Source: Sinorhizobium terangae (lineage in GTDB: Bacteria; Pseudomonadota; Alphaproteobacteria; Rhizobiales; Rhizobiaceae). From it: a stretch of 64,000 nt of DNA. The notes below the pieces were generated by a model. That model saw only the letters and a list, made by a program, of their open reading frames with translations, did not search any database and was not told the DNA's origin. Both the position numbers and the translations under genes were made by a program. Numbering within the stretch: position 1 is the stretch's first letter; every line of letters starts with the position of its first letter. This document shows, piece by piece, positions 47,000 to 56,799 of the stretch. The stretch lies in contig NZ_WITC01000113.1 in NCBI RefSeq assembly GCF_009601505.1, positions 1 through 64,000 on the forward strand. Reading direction: 5' to 3'.

Positions 47000-47941
47000 T
47001 CAGCGGCTGGCGATGATTGCTTCATGGGTGGCGAGCACGTTGCGTGCCATGCGCTCGGATGCGGCGTCGATCATCTTGCCGTCGAGCGATGCCGCACCCT
47101 TGCCCTGGCTCTCGGCAAGCTTCAGCGCGTCGATGATGCGGCGAGCGCGATCGACTTCCTTCTCCGGCGGGGAGAAGATGTCGTTGGCGAGCGCGATCTG
47201 GCTCGGATGGATCGCCCATTTGCCCTCGATCCCAAGAGCGGCGGCACGACGCGCAGCAGCCCTGTAGCCTTCGGGATCGGAGAAGTCGCCGAAGGGTCCG
47301 TCGATCGCCCGCAGGCCATAGGCGCGGCATGCGACCGTCATGCGCGACAGGCCGAAATGCCACTGGTCGCCGGGGTAATCCGGGTTGAGCCCGCCGATAT
47401 TGACCGTGCGCGCCTTGAGGCTCGCGGCATAGTCCGCGACGCCGAAATGCAGCGCTTCGAGGCGTCCGCCGAAGGAGGCGATGGCTTCGACATTGGCCAT
47501 GCCGAGCGCGGTCTCGATCAGCGCTTCGAGACCGACGCGGGTCTTGTAGCCCTTGGCAATCTCGATCTGGTTGACCATGGCTTCGACCATGTAGAGATCG
47601 GCCGGCACGCCGACCTTCGGCACAAGCAACGTGTCGATCCGGTCACCCGCCTGTTCCATGAGGTCAACGACGTCGCGGTACATGTAGTGCGTATCGAGGC
47701 CGTTGATGCGGACGGAGATGGTCTTGCCGCGGCCGCGCCAGTCGATCTGATTGAGCGCGGCGACGATGTTGGCGCGGGCTCGCTCCTTGTCCGGCGGCGC
47801 CACGGCATCCTCGATGTCGAGGAAAATATAATCGGCCTCCGAATTGGCCGCCTTCTCGATCATCTCCGGATTCGAGCCCGGAACCGCGAGTTCGCTGCGC
47901 TGCAGGCGGAGCCGGCGGAGGTGGTTTATCGTATGACTCAT
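47000..47941 (-). CDS. mcl: L-malyl-CoA lyase (CitE family)
   Basis: 313 residues, a TIM-barrel CitE-like lyase: [20 protein letters not shown], then [17 protein letters not shown] with the metal-binding Glu/Asp, and [20 protein letters not shown] with the second metal glutamate, ending in [16 protein letters not shown]. It reversibly splits malyl-CoA to glyoxylate and acetyl-CoA. It lies 18 bases from sga and 11 from mtkA. GGAGAGGGAG precedes the ATG. In the reverse direction it would condense glyoxylate with acetyl-CoA. Confidence 0.88.
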   Translation of the reverse strand: MSHTINHLRRLRLQRSELAVPGSNPEMIEKAANSEADYIFLDIEDAVAPPDKERARANIVAALNQIDWRGRGKTISVRINGLDTHYMYRDVVDLMEQAGDRIDTLLVPKVGVPADLYMVEAMVNQIEIAKGYKTRVGLEALIETALGMANVEAIASFGGRLEALHFGVADYAASLKARTVNIGGLNPDYPGDQWHFGLSRMTVACRAYGLRAIDGPFGDFSDPEGYRAAARRAAALGIEGKWAIHPSQIALANDIFSPPEKEVDRARRIIDALKLAESQGKGAASLDGKMIDAASERMARNVLATHEAIIASR

Positions 47942-47959
47942 GAATGCTCCCTCTCCTGT

Positions 47960-49150
47960 TCAGGCCGCCTTGGCGGTTGCCGTCGTGGCAGCGGAACGAA
48001 ACTGCTTGATCGCGGCACCGACGCCGGAACCGGGCTCGATCGCCACGCCGCAATCGAGCAGCGTGAGTTCGGCGGCCGAGAGCGCACCGAGCACCATCAC
48101 CTCGTTCAGCGATCCCAGATGGCCGATCCGGAAGACCTTGCCCGCCACCTTGCTGAGCCCGCTACCGAGCGAGGTACTGTAGGTTTGATAGGCGTGGCGG
48201 ATGACCTCGGCGCCATCGATCCCTTCCGGCAGCCGGATCGCCGATACCGTGTCGGAATGCCACTTCGGCTCCGTCGCGCAGAGCCTGAGCCCCCAGGCGG
48301 AGACTGCGGCCCGCACGCCATTGGCGAGATGGTGGTGACGCGCGAAGATATTCTCGAGGCCTTCCTCGAAGATCACGTCGAGCGCGGCGCGCAAGCCCCG
48401 CAGGAGTTGTGTCGGCGGCGTATAGGGAAAGTAGCCGGTGTCGTTGGTCTTGATCATGTCCTCGAAGGAGAAGTAGCAGCGCATGTGACGAGCCGTCTTC
48501 GCCGCTTCCAGCGCCTTCTGGCTGACCGAGAGGAAGCCGAGGCCGGCGGGCAGCATGAAGCCCTTCTGCGAGCCGGAAACGGCGCAGTCGACGCCCCATT
48601 CGTCCTGGCGAAAATCGATGGAGCCGATCGAGGAGACGCCATCGACAAAAAGCAGCGCCGGGTGGCCGCAAGCGTCGAGCGCCGTGCGAACGGCCGCGAC
48701 GTCCGAGGTCACGCCGGTCGCGGTTTCGTTATGCGTGACGAAGACGGCCTTGATCCTGTGCGCCTTGTCGGCGGCGAGCCGCTCGGCATAGAGCTCGATT
48801 GGCACGCCCGTTCCCCATTCCCTGTCGAGGCAATCGACCTCGAAGCCGAGGCGCTCGGCCATGTCGACCCAGAGATGAGAGAACTGACCGAAGCGGCTCA
48901 TCAGTACCCGGTCGCCCGGGGAGAGCACGTTGGTCATCGCTGCTTCCCACGCGCCGGTGCCCGACGAAGGAAAGATGAAGACGCGACCATTTTGGTTCTT
49001 GAAGACCTTTTTCAAGTCGGCGAAGAGCGGCAGCGTCAGCTCGGGAAATCGCGGAGAGCGCATGTCTTCCATCGGCAGGTTCATGGCCTGGCGAACCTGC
49101 TCGGGAATGTTGGTGGGGCCGGGAATGAAGAGATGATTGTAGCCTGACAT
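47960..49150 (-). CDS. sgaA: Serine-glyoxylate aminotransferase
   Basis: 396 residues, class V aminotransferase: starts NHLFIPGPTNIPEQVRQAMN, then VFIFPSSGTGAWEAAMTN, FVTHNETATGV, FVDGVSSIGS and the PLP lysine in SGSQKGFMLPAGL. It transfers the amino group of serine to glyoxylate, giving hydroxypyruvate and glycine. It is first gene of the serine-cycle operon, with GGAGG before the ATG and a palindromic site about 150 bases upstream. No hydroxypyruvate reductase is in the operon; the dehydrogenase half of the fusion at 37459-40434 could supply one. Confidence 0.9.
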   Translation of the reverse strand: MSGYNHLFIPGPTNIPEQVRQAMNLPMEDMRSPRFPELTLPLFADLKKVFKNQNGRVFIFPSSGTGAWEAAMTNVLSPGDRVLMSRFGQFSHLWVDMAERLGFEVDCLDREWGTGVPIELYAERLAADKAHRIKAVFVTHNETATGVTSDVAAVRTALDACGHPALLFVDGVSSIGSIDFRQDEWGVDCAVSGSQKGFMLPAGLGFLSVSQKALEAAKTARHMRCYFSFEDMIKTNDTGYFPYTPPTQLLRGLRAALDVIFEEGLENIFARHHHLANGVRAAVSAWGLRLCATEPKWHSDTVSAIRLPEGIDGAEVIRHAYQTYSTSLGSGLSKVAGKVFRIGHLGSLNEVMVLGALSAAELTLLDCGVAIEPGSGVGAAIKQFRSAATTATAKAA

Positions 49151-49295
49151 GGATCCTCCAGTGACTGCGGACGGGATTTGATTGCCGCGCTTAGGCTGCC
49201 TTTCGGGCGGTCACCGCACAACACTCGCTCAGGCAGAAAGGATTGCCGGACGGGCAGCGCAATGTCGGCCCAGGCGGGTGGCAGTTTCGGAGGGT

Positions 49296-49314
49296 GGGTA
49301 GGTAATCCCTACCC
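49296..49314. promoter_or_regulatory. Palindrome GGGTAGG-TAATC-CCTACCC upstream of sgaA
   Basis: Perfect 7-base arms with a 5-base spacer, about 146 bases before the sgaA start, in a 364-base gap (49151-49514) that otherwise shows no gene. It is a candidate operator for the LuxR-type regulator encoded next upstream, since LuxR/NarL dimers bind such inverted repeats. Confidence 0.5.
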
Positions 49315-49514
49315 GGAAAGCCAATCCTGGCGAATGATGGCCCTACTCTCGACACGAGGCTGACCCGCCACCAGTTCGGGCGAAGCTCTCGCCGACGACG
49401 CATGAGTATGCGCAGCGCATAGGAAATGTCGGCACCCGTCGCCGGGTGTATCGACACCTGACAGCGCACGGATCTCCAGGTCGACTCCAAACGACCGGGA
49501 TGGAAATTGGGCGC

Positions 49515-50156
49515 TTATGTTTGAATGCGACGCCGTTCCTTGGCGTAGATCGCGACCGCCATCGCCCGGTTCCGGACCTGGAGCTTGTCGTAGAGATTCT
49601 TGAGGTGATATTTCACGGTGTTTTCGGATATGCCGGTCCGCGCTGCGATCTGCGTATTGCTCCAGCCGTCGGCCAGCATGGACAAAAGCTCGTTCTCACG
49701 GGACGTGAGTTGCGAAAACGGTGAATGCGGCACCTTCGCGAGAACGGTATAAGGGATACAAATGCGCCCTTTCATCACGGCCGTGAGCGTGGCGAAAAGG
49801 ATTTCCGGATCTTCGAACTGATAACAAAGCCCATTCACGCCCAGCCGGATTGTTTCGCTTACGACAGCCGGGTTGTGGCTTTCAGCGAAGAGCACGATCC
49901 TCGGGTCGAAACCGAGCCGTTCCAGGTCGGCGAGCACATCTGGCGCCTCCGCGTCGATGAGTTGCCAGCTAAGCAACACGCAATCCGCTTCGACCGACCC
50001 AAGCTTCTCACATAATTCCGCAGAGGAGCTGGCGGTGCCGACGATCGAGAACTTGGTGTTCTCCGAAAAGAGCCCGCGCAGTGCCGCAATGACAAGTGGA
50101 TTGCGTTCTGCAATCAGCACGCGTCCTCCGGCTTCCTGCGGTGTCAGTATCACCAT
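49515..50156 (-). CDS. LuxR/NarL-type orphan regulator with degenerate receiver
   Basis: 213 residues. The N-terminal receiver-like domain has lost its phosphorylation site: the acidic pair is E17/R18 (VLIAERNPLVI) and the acceptor position is S63 in DCVLLSWQLID. The C-terminal LuxR helix-turn-helix is LTSRENELLSMLADGWSNTQ..RTGISENTVKYHLKNLYDKL. GAGG before ATG 50156 supports that start; an ATG at 50171 is possible. It has no partner kinase and lies just upstream of, and in the same direction as, the serine-cycle operon, so it is the probable local activator, acting independently of phosphorylation. Confidence 0.85.
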   Translation of the reverse strand: MVILTPQEAGGRVLIAERNPLVIAALRGLFSENTKFSIVGTASSSAELCEKLGSVEADCVLLSWQLIDAEAPDVLADLERLGFDPRIVLFAESHNPAVVSETIRLGVNGLCYQFEDPEILFATLTAVMKGRICIPYTVLAKVPHSPFSQLTSRENELLSMLADGWSNTQIAARTGISENTVKYHLKNLYDKLQVRNRAMAVAIYAKERRRIQT

Positions 50157-50462
50157 GCGCCATATCCTCATTTGACGCTGACAGCCCCGATTTCAGCGGC
50201 CGAAACCTATCACTCCCATCTGTTTTGGTTTTTTCGACCAGCGACGAAACTTGGCTTATTCGCCCCGGGAAGACCGCTCAGTATACTTCAGGCTCTCTTG
50301 ACCAATTTGCAGTGCCCAACGTGAAATCAGCTTGTTCGAGGCCATGCCGAAACGCTGACGGGCGAGCTGGAAATGCCTGTCCTCAACCATATGTTTGGTC
50401 GTATAACTGATCTGCACTGCACTCGTCCCTCCTTCAGACCATGTCCGACCCCGGAGAGTTCA

Positions 50463-52739
50463 ATGGCACAATCCCAAGACAACACCGTCAAGCTTCAGGT
50501 CGCCAACACCCGTCCCGAAGACTCAGGAGGACCATTCGCGAGAATTACGCCGAGGATCATGTCGGCGCTCGGAGTCGAAGAAGGCGACATAATCGAGATT
50601 GTCGGGAAACGTCATACGGGTGCGATCGCTTTCCGCGGCTATGGCGAAGACGAGGGCCTCAACATCATCAGATTGGACGGCCTGCAGCGCGTGAACGCCG
50701 GCGCAACCAGCGGCGACTATGTGGAGGTTCACAAGGTGGAGGCGAAACCCGCCCAGCGGGTCGTTCTCGCTCCAGCCCAGAAAAACCTGCGCCTGCAGGG
50801 ATCCGGCGAAGCGCTTCAGCGTACGTTCTTTCGCCGCCCGATGGCTGCCGGGGATGTGATCTCGACATCTGTGCAGCAGCGCATTAGTCGCAACGTGCGC
50901 ACGGAGCATGACATCATGCGCGGCCTGGTCGAGCTTCCGGCCTATGGGCTTCAGGAGATCCGTCTGGTCGTCGTGTCGACCCAGCCGCGCGGCATCGTCA
51001 TGATGGGAGAAAATACCGTCGTCGAACTGCGGCCGGAATACGAAGAGCCTAAGGAGGCCAGACGGGCCGACGTCACCTATGATGACATCGGCGGCCTCGG
51101 AAACGCGGTCGATCAGGTACGGGAAATGGTGGAGCTGCCGCTTCGCCATCCCGAGCTGTTCCAGCGTCTTGGCATCGATCCGCCGAAAGGCGTGCTGCTT
51201 CACGGCCCTCCGGGAACCGGCAAGACACTTCTGGCGCGGGCGGTTGCAAACGAAACCGAAGCCCATTTCTTTCATATCGCCGGGCCGGAAATCATGGGGA
51301 GCCAATATGGCGAATCCGAACAACGGCTGCGGCAGGTATTCGAGGAGGCGGCCAAGAACGCTCCTTCCATCATCTTTCTCGACGAGATCGACTCGATCGC
51401 GCCGAAACGGGAGAAAGTGACCGGCGAAGTGGAACGCCGGATCGTCGCGCAGCTTTTGACTTTGATGGACGGTCTCGAGCCCAGGCAGAACATCGTGGTC
51501 ATCGGTGCCACCAATCGCCGTGATTCCATTGACGAAGCGCTGAGACGTCCAGGCCGCTTCGATCGCGAGATCGTCATCGGAGTGCCGGATCAGAAAGGCC
51601 GGCGCGAGGTCCTTGCCATCCACACGCGCGGCATGCCTCTGGCGGAAGACGTCGACCTCGACGAAATCGCAAGAACCACCTACGGATTTGTCGGCGCGGA
51701 TGTCGGCGCGCTCGCGCGCGAGGCGGCGATGGATGCGCTTCGCAGAATCTTGCCCGACATCAATCTCAGAGAGGGCATCCCGACCGAGGTCCTCGAAAAC
51801 CTGAGCGTCAACCAGGCCGACTTCCTGAGCGCCCTGAAGCGGATACAGCCTTCGGCACTCCGCGAAATCATGATCCAGGCCCCCGACGTTCGCTGGGATG
51901 ACATCGGTGGGCTGGACGAAGCGCAGATGCGCCTTCGCGAAGGCGTCGAATTGCCGTTGCGATCTCCGCAATCATTCAAGCGAATGGGCATTCGCCCGGC
52001 CAAGGGGTTCCTTCTGTTCGGCCCGCCGGGGACCGGGAAAACCTTGCTGGCAAAGGCCGTCGCGCGGGAAGCGGAGGCGAATTTCGTTGCGACCAAGTCG
52101 TCAGACCTGCTTTCGAAATGGTACGGCGAGTCGGAGCAGCAGGTATCGCAACTCTTCGAACGGGCGAGGCAGGTCGCGCCGACGGTGATCTTTATTGACG
52201 AGATCGATTCCCTTGCGCCGGCGCGGGGTGGCGGCATCGGCGAGCCCGCCGTGACCGAACGCGTGGTAAACACCCTGCTGGCGGAAATGGACGGGTTGGA
52301 AGACATGCAAGGCGTCGTCGTCATGGCGGCGACCAATCGGCCGAACCTCCTCGACCCCGCCCTGCTTCGACCGGGCCGTTTTGACGAGCTTGTCTATGTC
52401 CCGGTTCCGGACCAAAAAGGGCGGCGCAAGATTCTCGGCATTCACACGCGCAAGATGCCGCTCGCCAAGGACGTCGACCTCGACGATCTCGCGCAAAGGA
52501 CCGAGCGGTTCACGGGTGCCGACCTTGAAGACCTCACAAGGCGCGCGGGCCTTATCGCGCTCAGAGAAAATCTCGACGCTGAGGACGTCACGCCTGAGCA
52601 TTTCAACAAGGCGTTCGATGAAATCCGCCCGTCCGTGACGCCCGAAGTCGAGCGGGAATACGAGTCGATGCTCCGCACGCTGAAACAGGAAGACCCGCAG
52701 CGGCAACAGATCGGATTCTTGCCCAGAAAAGGCGGCTGA
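50463..52739 (+). CDS. Cdc48/p97/VAT-type double AAA+ ATPase
   Basis: 758 residues. An N-terminal Cdc48-type substrate-binding domain (residues 1-190; double-psi barrel LQVANTRPEDSGGPFARITP) is followed by AAA domain D1 with Walker A GPPGTGKT (248-255) and Walker B IIFLDEIDS, and D2 with a second GPPGTGKT near 520 and VIFIDEIDS. ISATNRP-type sensor regions (IGATNRRDS; MAATNRPN) are present. It should form a hexameric unfoldase. The C-terminus (FLPRKGG) lacks the HbYX motif used to dock proteasomes. ATG 50463 has GGAGAG upstream. The family is archaeal/eukaryotic and patchy in bacteria, suggesting old transfer. The 5' gap 50172-50462 has no other gene. Confidence 0.9.
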   Translation: MAQSQDNTVKLQVANTRPEDSGGPFARITPRIMSALGVEEGDIIEIVGKRHTGAIAFRGYGEDEGLNIIRLDGLQRVNAGATSGDYVEVHKVEAKPAQRVVLAPAQKNLRLQGSGEALQRTFFRRPMAAGDVISTSVQQRISRNVRTEHDIMRGLVELPAYGLQEIRLVVVSTQPRGIVMMGENTVVELRPEYEEPKEARRADVTYDDIGGLGNAVDQVREMVELPLRHPELFQRLGIDPPKGVLLHGPPGTGKTLLARAVANETEAHFFHIAGPEIMGSQYGESEQRLRQVFEEAAKNAPSIIFLDEIDSIAPKREKVTGEVERRIVAQLLTLMDGLEPRQNIVVIGATNRRDSIDEALRRPGRFDREIVIGVPDQKGRREVLAIHTRGMPLAEDVDLDEIARTTYGFVGADVGALAREAAMDALRRILPDINLREGIPTEVLENLSVNQADFLSALKRIQPSALREIMIQAPDVRWDDIGGLDEAQMRLREGVELPLRSPQSFKRMGIRPAKGFLLFGPPGTGKTLLAKAVAREAEANFVATKSSDLLSKWYGESEQQVSQLFERARQVAPTVIFIDEIDSLAPARGGGIGEPAVTERVVNTLLAEMDGLEDMQGVVVMAATNRPNLLDPALLRPGRFDELVYVPVPDQKGRRKILGIHTRKMPLAKDVDLDDLAQRTERFTGADLEDLTRRAGLIALRENLDAEDVTPEHFNKAFDEIRPSVTPEVEREYESMLRTLKQEDPQRQQIGFLPRKGG

Positions 52740-52760
52740 ACCTGCCGCGGTCGAACCGGC

Positions 52761-53789
52761 TCAGCGAGCGCCCCAGGTGTCGGTCAGCCGGTAACCCTCG
52801 GGCCAGGGATCGGAAGGGTCGAGCATGTGCTGGTGAACGCCTGTGATCCAGGCGCGGCCCGAGATTTCCGGCAGGATCGCCGGCCGACCGCCGACCTCGG
52901 CGGTGCCGACGATACGGCCTGTGAAGGTCGAACCGATCAGCGATACTGCCGTCAGCCTGTCCTCGGGGCCCATCTCGCCGCGGGCGTGCAAAACGGCCAT
53001 GCGTGCCGAAAGCGCCGTGCCGGTGGGCGAGCGATCGACCTTGCCCGGCTGGATGGCGACGGCCGCTCCGGCGCGCAGGCCCTCTGCCGTACGCACCACG
53101 GGGCCCGCGAAGAGGCAGAAGGAGAAATGCCGCCAATCGGGATTTTCGGGGTGGTGAAAGCCGAGCTGCGCATTGGCGGCATTGGTGATCCTCACGCCGA
53201 GGCGCGCTATATCATGGGCCTCGTCCGGCTTGAGGCTGAAGCCCATCGCAGCGGCGTCGACGATAACGAAGCTGTCGCCGCCATAGGCGGTGTCGACCGT
53301 GAGCGTGCCAAGGCCCTCGACCTCAAGCTTCGAGTCCAGCCGCTCCGCAAAGCTCGGCAGGTTCTGCACGAAGATGCGTTCGGCCTTGCCGTTGCGGCAT
53401 TCGGCACGGACGCGCACGAGGCCGCCCGGTGCTTCGAGCGTCATCTCCGTCACCGGCTCCCGCATCGGGACGATGCCGCTGTCGAGGAGCACTGTGGAGA
53501 CGCAGATCGAATTCGAACCGGACATGGGCGGCGTGTCTTCCGGTTCCATGATGATGAAGGCGGCATCGGCCTCCGGGTGCTTTGGCGGAACCAGCAGGTT
53601 GACGTGGCGAAAGACGCCGCCGCGCGGTTCGTTGAGGACGAAGTTGCGCAAGGTCTGGTCGCGGGCGATCCAGCGGCTCTGCTCCCAGATCGTCTCACCC
53701 GGCGGAGGCGCGACGCCGCCGACGATCACATCGCCCACCTCGCCCTCGGCGTGGGCTGAGATGACATGAATGGTTTTCGTGCTGCGCAT
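52761..53789 (-). CDS. PrpF/proline-racemase-family enzyme, probable trans-3-hydroxy-L-proline dehydratase
   Basis: 342 residues of the proline racemase superfamily. The two catalytic positions are S90 (PPMSGSNSI, where racemases and 4-hydroxyproline epimerases have C in MCGHG) and T256 (VDRSPTGTA, where they have C in DRSPCGTG). Loss of both cysteines argues against racemase or epimerase activity. Thr at the second position is the known mark of trans-3-hydroxy-L-proline dehydratases, which form pyrroline-2-carboxylate. AAGGAG precedes the ATG. It is last in the hypM..hypO-acnX operon, 19 bases after the AcnX gene. The true HypRE epimerase is not in the window. Confidence 0.75.
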   Translation of the reverse strand: MRSTKTIHVISAHAEGEVGDVIVGGVAPPPGETIWEQSRWIARDQTLRNFVLNEPRGGVFRHVNLLVPPKHPEADAAFIIMEPEDTPPMSGSNSICVSTVLLDSGIVPMREPVTEMTLEAPGGLVRVRAECRNGKAERIFVQNLPSFAERLDSKLEVEGLGTLTVDTAYGGDSFVIVDAAAMGFSLKPDEAHDIARLGVRITNAANAQLGFHHPENPDWRHFSFCLFAGPVVRTAEGLRAGAAVAIQPGKVDRSPTGTALSARMAVLHARGEMGPEDRLTAVSLIGSTFTGRIVGTAEVGGRPAILPEISGRAWITGVHQHMLDPSDPWPEGYRLTDTWGAR

Positions 53790-53808
53790 CGCGAACTCCT
53801 TTCAGGTT

Positions 53809-55500
53809 TCAGGATAACCAGTCCGGCAGCCGTGCCGGGACGCGCCCGGTCAGAGCCGCGTTGACGCAGTCGGCGAGGCTGCCGAAGCGCACAATGCGGC
53901 CGGAGAGACCGGGACCATAATGGGCGTATTTACCCGAATTGGTCATCAGCGCGCGGGTCTTGGTCGGGAACACCGGCTCGGAAATCGAGCACCAGCAGAG
54001 ATCCGGAAGGACCTGCACACCGCTTGACTCGAGCCGGGCGAGCGTACCTTCGCTGCGCGCCTCGGCGATGACCTGATGCGCAGCCGTGACGATCACCGCG
54101 ACCTCGGCATGCCGCTTGCGTCCACCGAGCGCATCGGCGAGCGCGCGACATTCGCCGAGCGAGGCATGCGGGCTGCCGATGGCGACGAGTTCCACCTCGT
54201 CCGGTCCCTCGTTCAAGCTCGACCAGGCGGCCACCATGTCGGCACGGGTGATGGTCGCGAAGTCGGCGTCTTCGGCCGCCGCGCCATCCGCCTCGGGCGT
54301 GACGCCCTCCACATGCAGCATCGGTGCAGCGGAGGTGGTGCCGAACGCGGCACAGAGCGCCTTGAGGTCGTCGCCCGTCGGCTGCGCGGAGGCGAGCCCG
54401 CGCAGGAGCGGTATGCGATCCGGCGCGACGCGACCGGCGAGATAACCGATCAGCGGCCAGAACGCGTCGTCTACGTCTTCAGGCAGCTCCACGTCGATCA
54501 CGCGTCGGGCCTTCCTGTGTTCGTTCAGATAAACGCCGGAGCGCGGCGCGCGGCCGGTGAGCGCGATGCAAAGGTCGAGAAAATCGGGATGCTTCGCCGT
54601 CCGTGCGCCGAGCACGCTGTTGGCGAAGATCACGGCATTGGATTCCGCCCAGGCGATGGATTCGCCGGCGCGCGGTGCGCTGTCGAGCAGATAGGGCGAA
54701 CAGGTGAAGGTCGGACGGCAGCCCATGCGGACATAGGCGTCGGCCAGTCGCGCCGCCGGGTCGCCGAAGGCAGCCGGCACGCCCTGCACCTGCCAATTGG
54801 CCCGGTCGACCGAAATGGCGTTCATGGTCGTCGGCACCCGGACCTCAGCACCCATCTCCGCCATCTTCTCGGCGAAGGTCAGGTTCGCGGGGCTCGCATA
54901 GATGCAGCCGTCGATATGGCCCTGCACCACGTCCACGAGCGTCTCTGCCCCCTGCTGCGCTGCCATGGCGCAGATGATGCGCATGGCCTGCTGGACCGCG
55001 ACGCCGTCGCGGCCATCCAGCATGGCGCGATCAGTCTCGGAGAGATCGAGCGCGGCCGTGGCCGGTGGTTCGACCGTGATCGTCAGACCATCGGCCCTGA
55101 TTGCTGTGTCGCTGATCTGCGCTGTCTTTGCTTGCGAAAGCGCTTCAAAGGCCTCGCGCGAAACCCGCAATACCGGCAGCGGCTTGCCAAACATTTCAGC
55201 GGCGATCAGCGCGCCGAGGGTCAGGACGTCCTCAGCCTCGCAGAACACCACCGCGGCCGGGGCGCGCCCCGTCAGCGCGAGATCGAGCAGCACGCCGGAG
55301 CCGGTGCAGGAGCCGCGGCTCGACGGCATCAGCAGGATGCTGCCGGTCAGACAGCGGCCATGCAGCGGATGGTGCACATCAATTACGCGGCCAGTCGCCG
55401 GGTCGACCCCGCCCCAGAAGCTCAGCGCCTCCCCGGTGGCGACGATGGGGCCACGGGCGGTGCCGCCCAGAATGGTGCGAGCGGAGATCGGCTGGGTCAT
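53809..55500 (-). CDS. Aconitase-X (AcnX) family dehydratase, probable cis-3-hydroxy-L-proline dehydratase
   Basis: 563 residues. The first roughly 130 form the swivelling small domain ([38 protein letters not shown]); the rest is the large aconitase-X domain ([59 protein letters not shown]) with cysteines suited to an Fe-S cluster. Fused type I AcnX enzymes in hydroxyproline clusters dehydrate cis-3-hydroxy-L-proline to pyrroline-2-carboxylate. ATG 55500 is chosen at the homology start; the frame is open to 55743. It lies 41 bases downstream of hypO. Confidence 0.82.
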   Translation of the reverse strand: MTQPISARTILGGTARGPIVATGEALSFWGGVDPATGRVIDVHHPLHGRCLTGSILLMPSSRGSCTGSGVLLDLALTGRAPAAVVFCEAEDVLTLGALIAAEMFGKPLPVLRVSREAFEALSQAKTAQISDTAIRADGLTITVEPPATAALDLSETDRAMLDGRDGVAVQQAMRIICAMAAQQGAETLVDVVQGHIDGCIYASPANLTFAEKMAEMGAEVRVPTTMNAISVDRANWQVQGVPAAFGDPAARLADAYVRMGCRPTFTCSPYLLDSAPRAGESIAWAESNAVIFANSVLGARTAKHPDFLDLCIALTGRAPRSGVYLNEHRKARRVIDVELPEDVDDAFWPLIGYLAGRVAPDRIPLLRGLASAQPTGDDLKALCAAFGTTSAAPMLHVEGVTPEADGAAAEDADFATITRADMVAAWSSLNEGPDEVELVAIGSPHASLGECRALADALGGRKRHAEVAVIVTAAHQVIAEARSEGTLARLESSGVQVLPDLCWCSISEPVFPTKTRALMTNSGKYAHYGPGLSGRIVRFGSLADCVNAALTGRVPARLPDWLS

Positions 55501-55541
55501 TTTACGACAAATCCATGAGCAAAGGGGTGATCGGCGCCCTG

Positions 55542-56792
55542 TCAGAATCGTTGAGGCGAGAAGGATTGGATGTCGATGGCCGGCCTCTGGCCGGTCAAGA
55601 GATCGGCGACAAGCCGGGCCGTCCCCGCCGACTGCGTCAGGCCGAGGTGACCGTGGCCGAAGGCGTAGATCACCTGCGGCGTGGCGCGGGCGCGGCCGAT
55701 CGCCGGCAGGCTGTCTGGCAGCGACGGACGGAAGCCCATCCACTGCACACCGCCTTCGCCTTTCAGCCCTGGCAGGAAGGTCTGCGCCTTCTTCAGCATG
55801 GCTTCCGCGCGACGATAGTTCGGCGGCAGCTTCAAGCCACCGAGTTCCACGGCACCACCGACCCTGACGCCGGTTGAAAGCCGCGTGACGACGAAGCCGT
55901 GGCCGCCGAAGGTGATCTGGGTGCGCAGGTCGAAGGCGTTTGAGGGAAGCGTGGTGTTGTAGCCGCGCTCGGTCTCGAGCGGAATGCGCTCGCCAAGGGT
56001 ACGGGCGATGCGGTGCGAGAAGGCGCCGGCCGCAAGCACCACGTGGCGGGCGCGCCGCGTCTTGCCGTCCGCCGCCGTCAGCTCGACCCCGCCCTCGACC
56101 GGTCTCAATGCCACAATCTCAGTGCGCTCGATCGTCCCGCCCTGGGCGCCGAAATGGTCGGCAAGCGCCAGCGTATAAAGCTTCGGATCGGCGATCGAGT
56201 ACCAGCCGGGCGTGAAGGTGCCGTGGGTGAAGCGCGGCGCAAGACCGGGCTGGATCTGGCGCATGGCGGAGGCGTCAAGGTGACGGAACTCGATGCCGTG
56301 CTCCGCCCGCGCCTTCCAGCCGGGCAGCGAAGCCTTCAGTTCAGCCTCGCTCTCATAGACCTGAAGATTGCCTTCCTTGCGCAGCATCGGCAAGGTTCCG
56401 GTCGCCGCAAGGAAGGGCTCCAGCTCCGCCTTCGACAAGTCCATCATCGCCGTTTGTGCTGCAGTGGAATGCGCCACCCGCTTCGGCGCGCAGGCGCGCC
56501 AGAAGCGGAACATCCACGGCGCGATCTGTGCGGCGTAGGCGGGCGGAACGGTCAGCGGCCCGAGCGGGTCGAGCAGCCACTTCGGCGCCTTCTTGAGGAT
56601 GCCGGGCGAGGCAAGCGGCAGGATGTCGGTGAAGGCAAAAGCCCCGGCGTTGCCCGCCGACGCTCCGGCGGCGGGGCCCTCCCGGTCGAGCACGGCGACG
56701 GAAAGCCCCCGTGTCTGGCCCGCGATTGCAGCGGAAAGGCCGACAACGCCGGCGCCGATCACGATGACGTCAGGCTGAGCAGCATCTTTCAT
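55542..56792 (-). CDS. hypO: D-hydroxyproline/D-proline dehydrogenase (FAD)
   Basis: 416 residues, DAO/DadA-type flavoprotein: [21 protein letters not shown] near residues 8-28 (nucleotide motif GAGVVG), then [19 protein letters not shown], and a C-terminal [33 protein letters not shown] typical of D-amino acid dehydrogenases. In S. meliloti HypO oxidises cis-4-hydroxy-D-proline to pyrroline-4-hydroxy-2-carboxylate and D-proline to pyrroline-2-carboxylate. GAGG lies 6-7 bases before ATG 56792. It follows the ABC ATPase gene by 7 bases. Confidence 0.87.
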   Translation of the reverse strand: MKDAAQPDVIVIGAGVVGLSAAIAGQTRGLSVAVLDREGPAAGASAGNAGAFAFTDILPLASPGILKKAPKWLLDPLGPLTVPPAYAAQIAPWMFRFWRACAPKRVAHSTAAQTAMMDLSKAELEPFLAATGTLPMLRKEGNLQVYESEAELKASLPGWKARAEHGIEFRHLDASAMRQIQPGLAPRFTHGTFTPGWYSIADPKLYTLALADHFGAQGGTIERTEIVALRPVEGGVELTAADGKTRRARHVVLAAGAFSHRIARTLGERIPLETERGYNTTLPSNAFDLRTQITFGGHGFVVTRLSTGVRVGGAVELGGLKLPPNYRRAEAMLKKAQTFLPGLKGEGGVQWMGFRPSLPDSLPAIGRARATPQVIYAFGHGHLGLTQSAGTARLVADLLTGQRPAIDIQSFSPQRF

Positions 56793-56799
56793 GATCGCC

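Noticed and set aside
46928..49147. 739-codon open frame antisense to mcl, mtkA and sgaA
   Set aside because: It runs across three well-identified genes on the other strand and has no recognisable motif.
50172..50462. Heat-shock (RpoH-type) promoter for the Cdc48 gene
   Set aside because: A CTTGACC stretch exists near 50299, but no matching -10 element at a proper distance could be identified.
52761..53789. 4-hydroxyproline 2-epimerase (HypRE) or proline racemase
   Set aside because: Both catalytic cysteines are replaced (S90, T256), which is incompatible with the two-cysteine racemase/epimerase mechanism.
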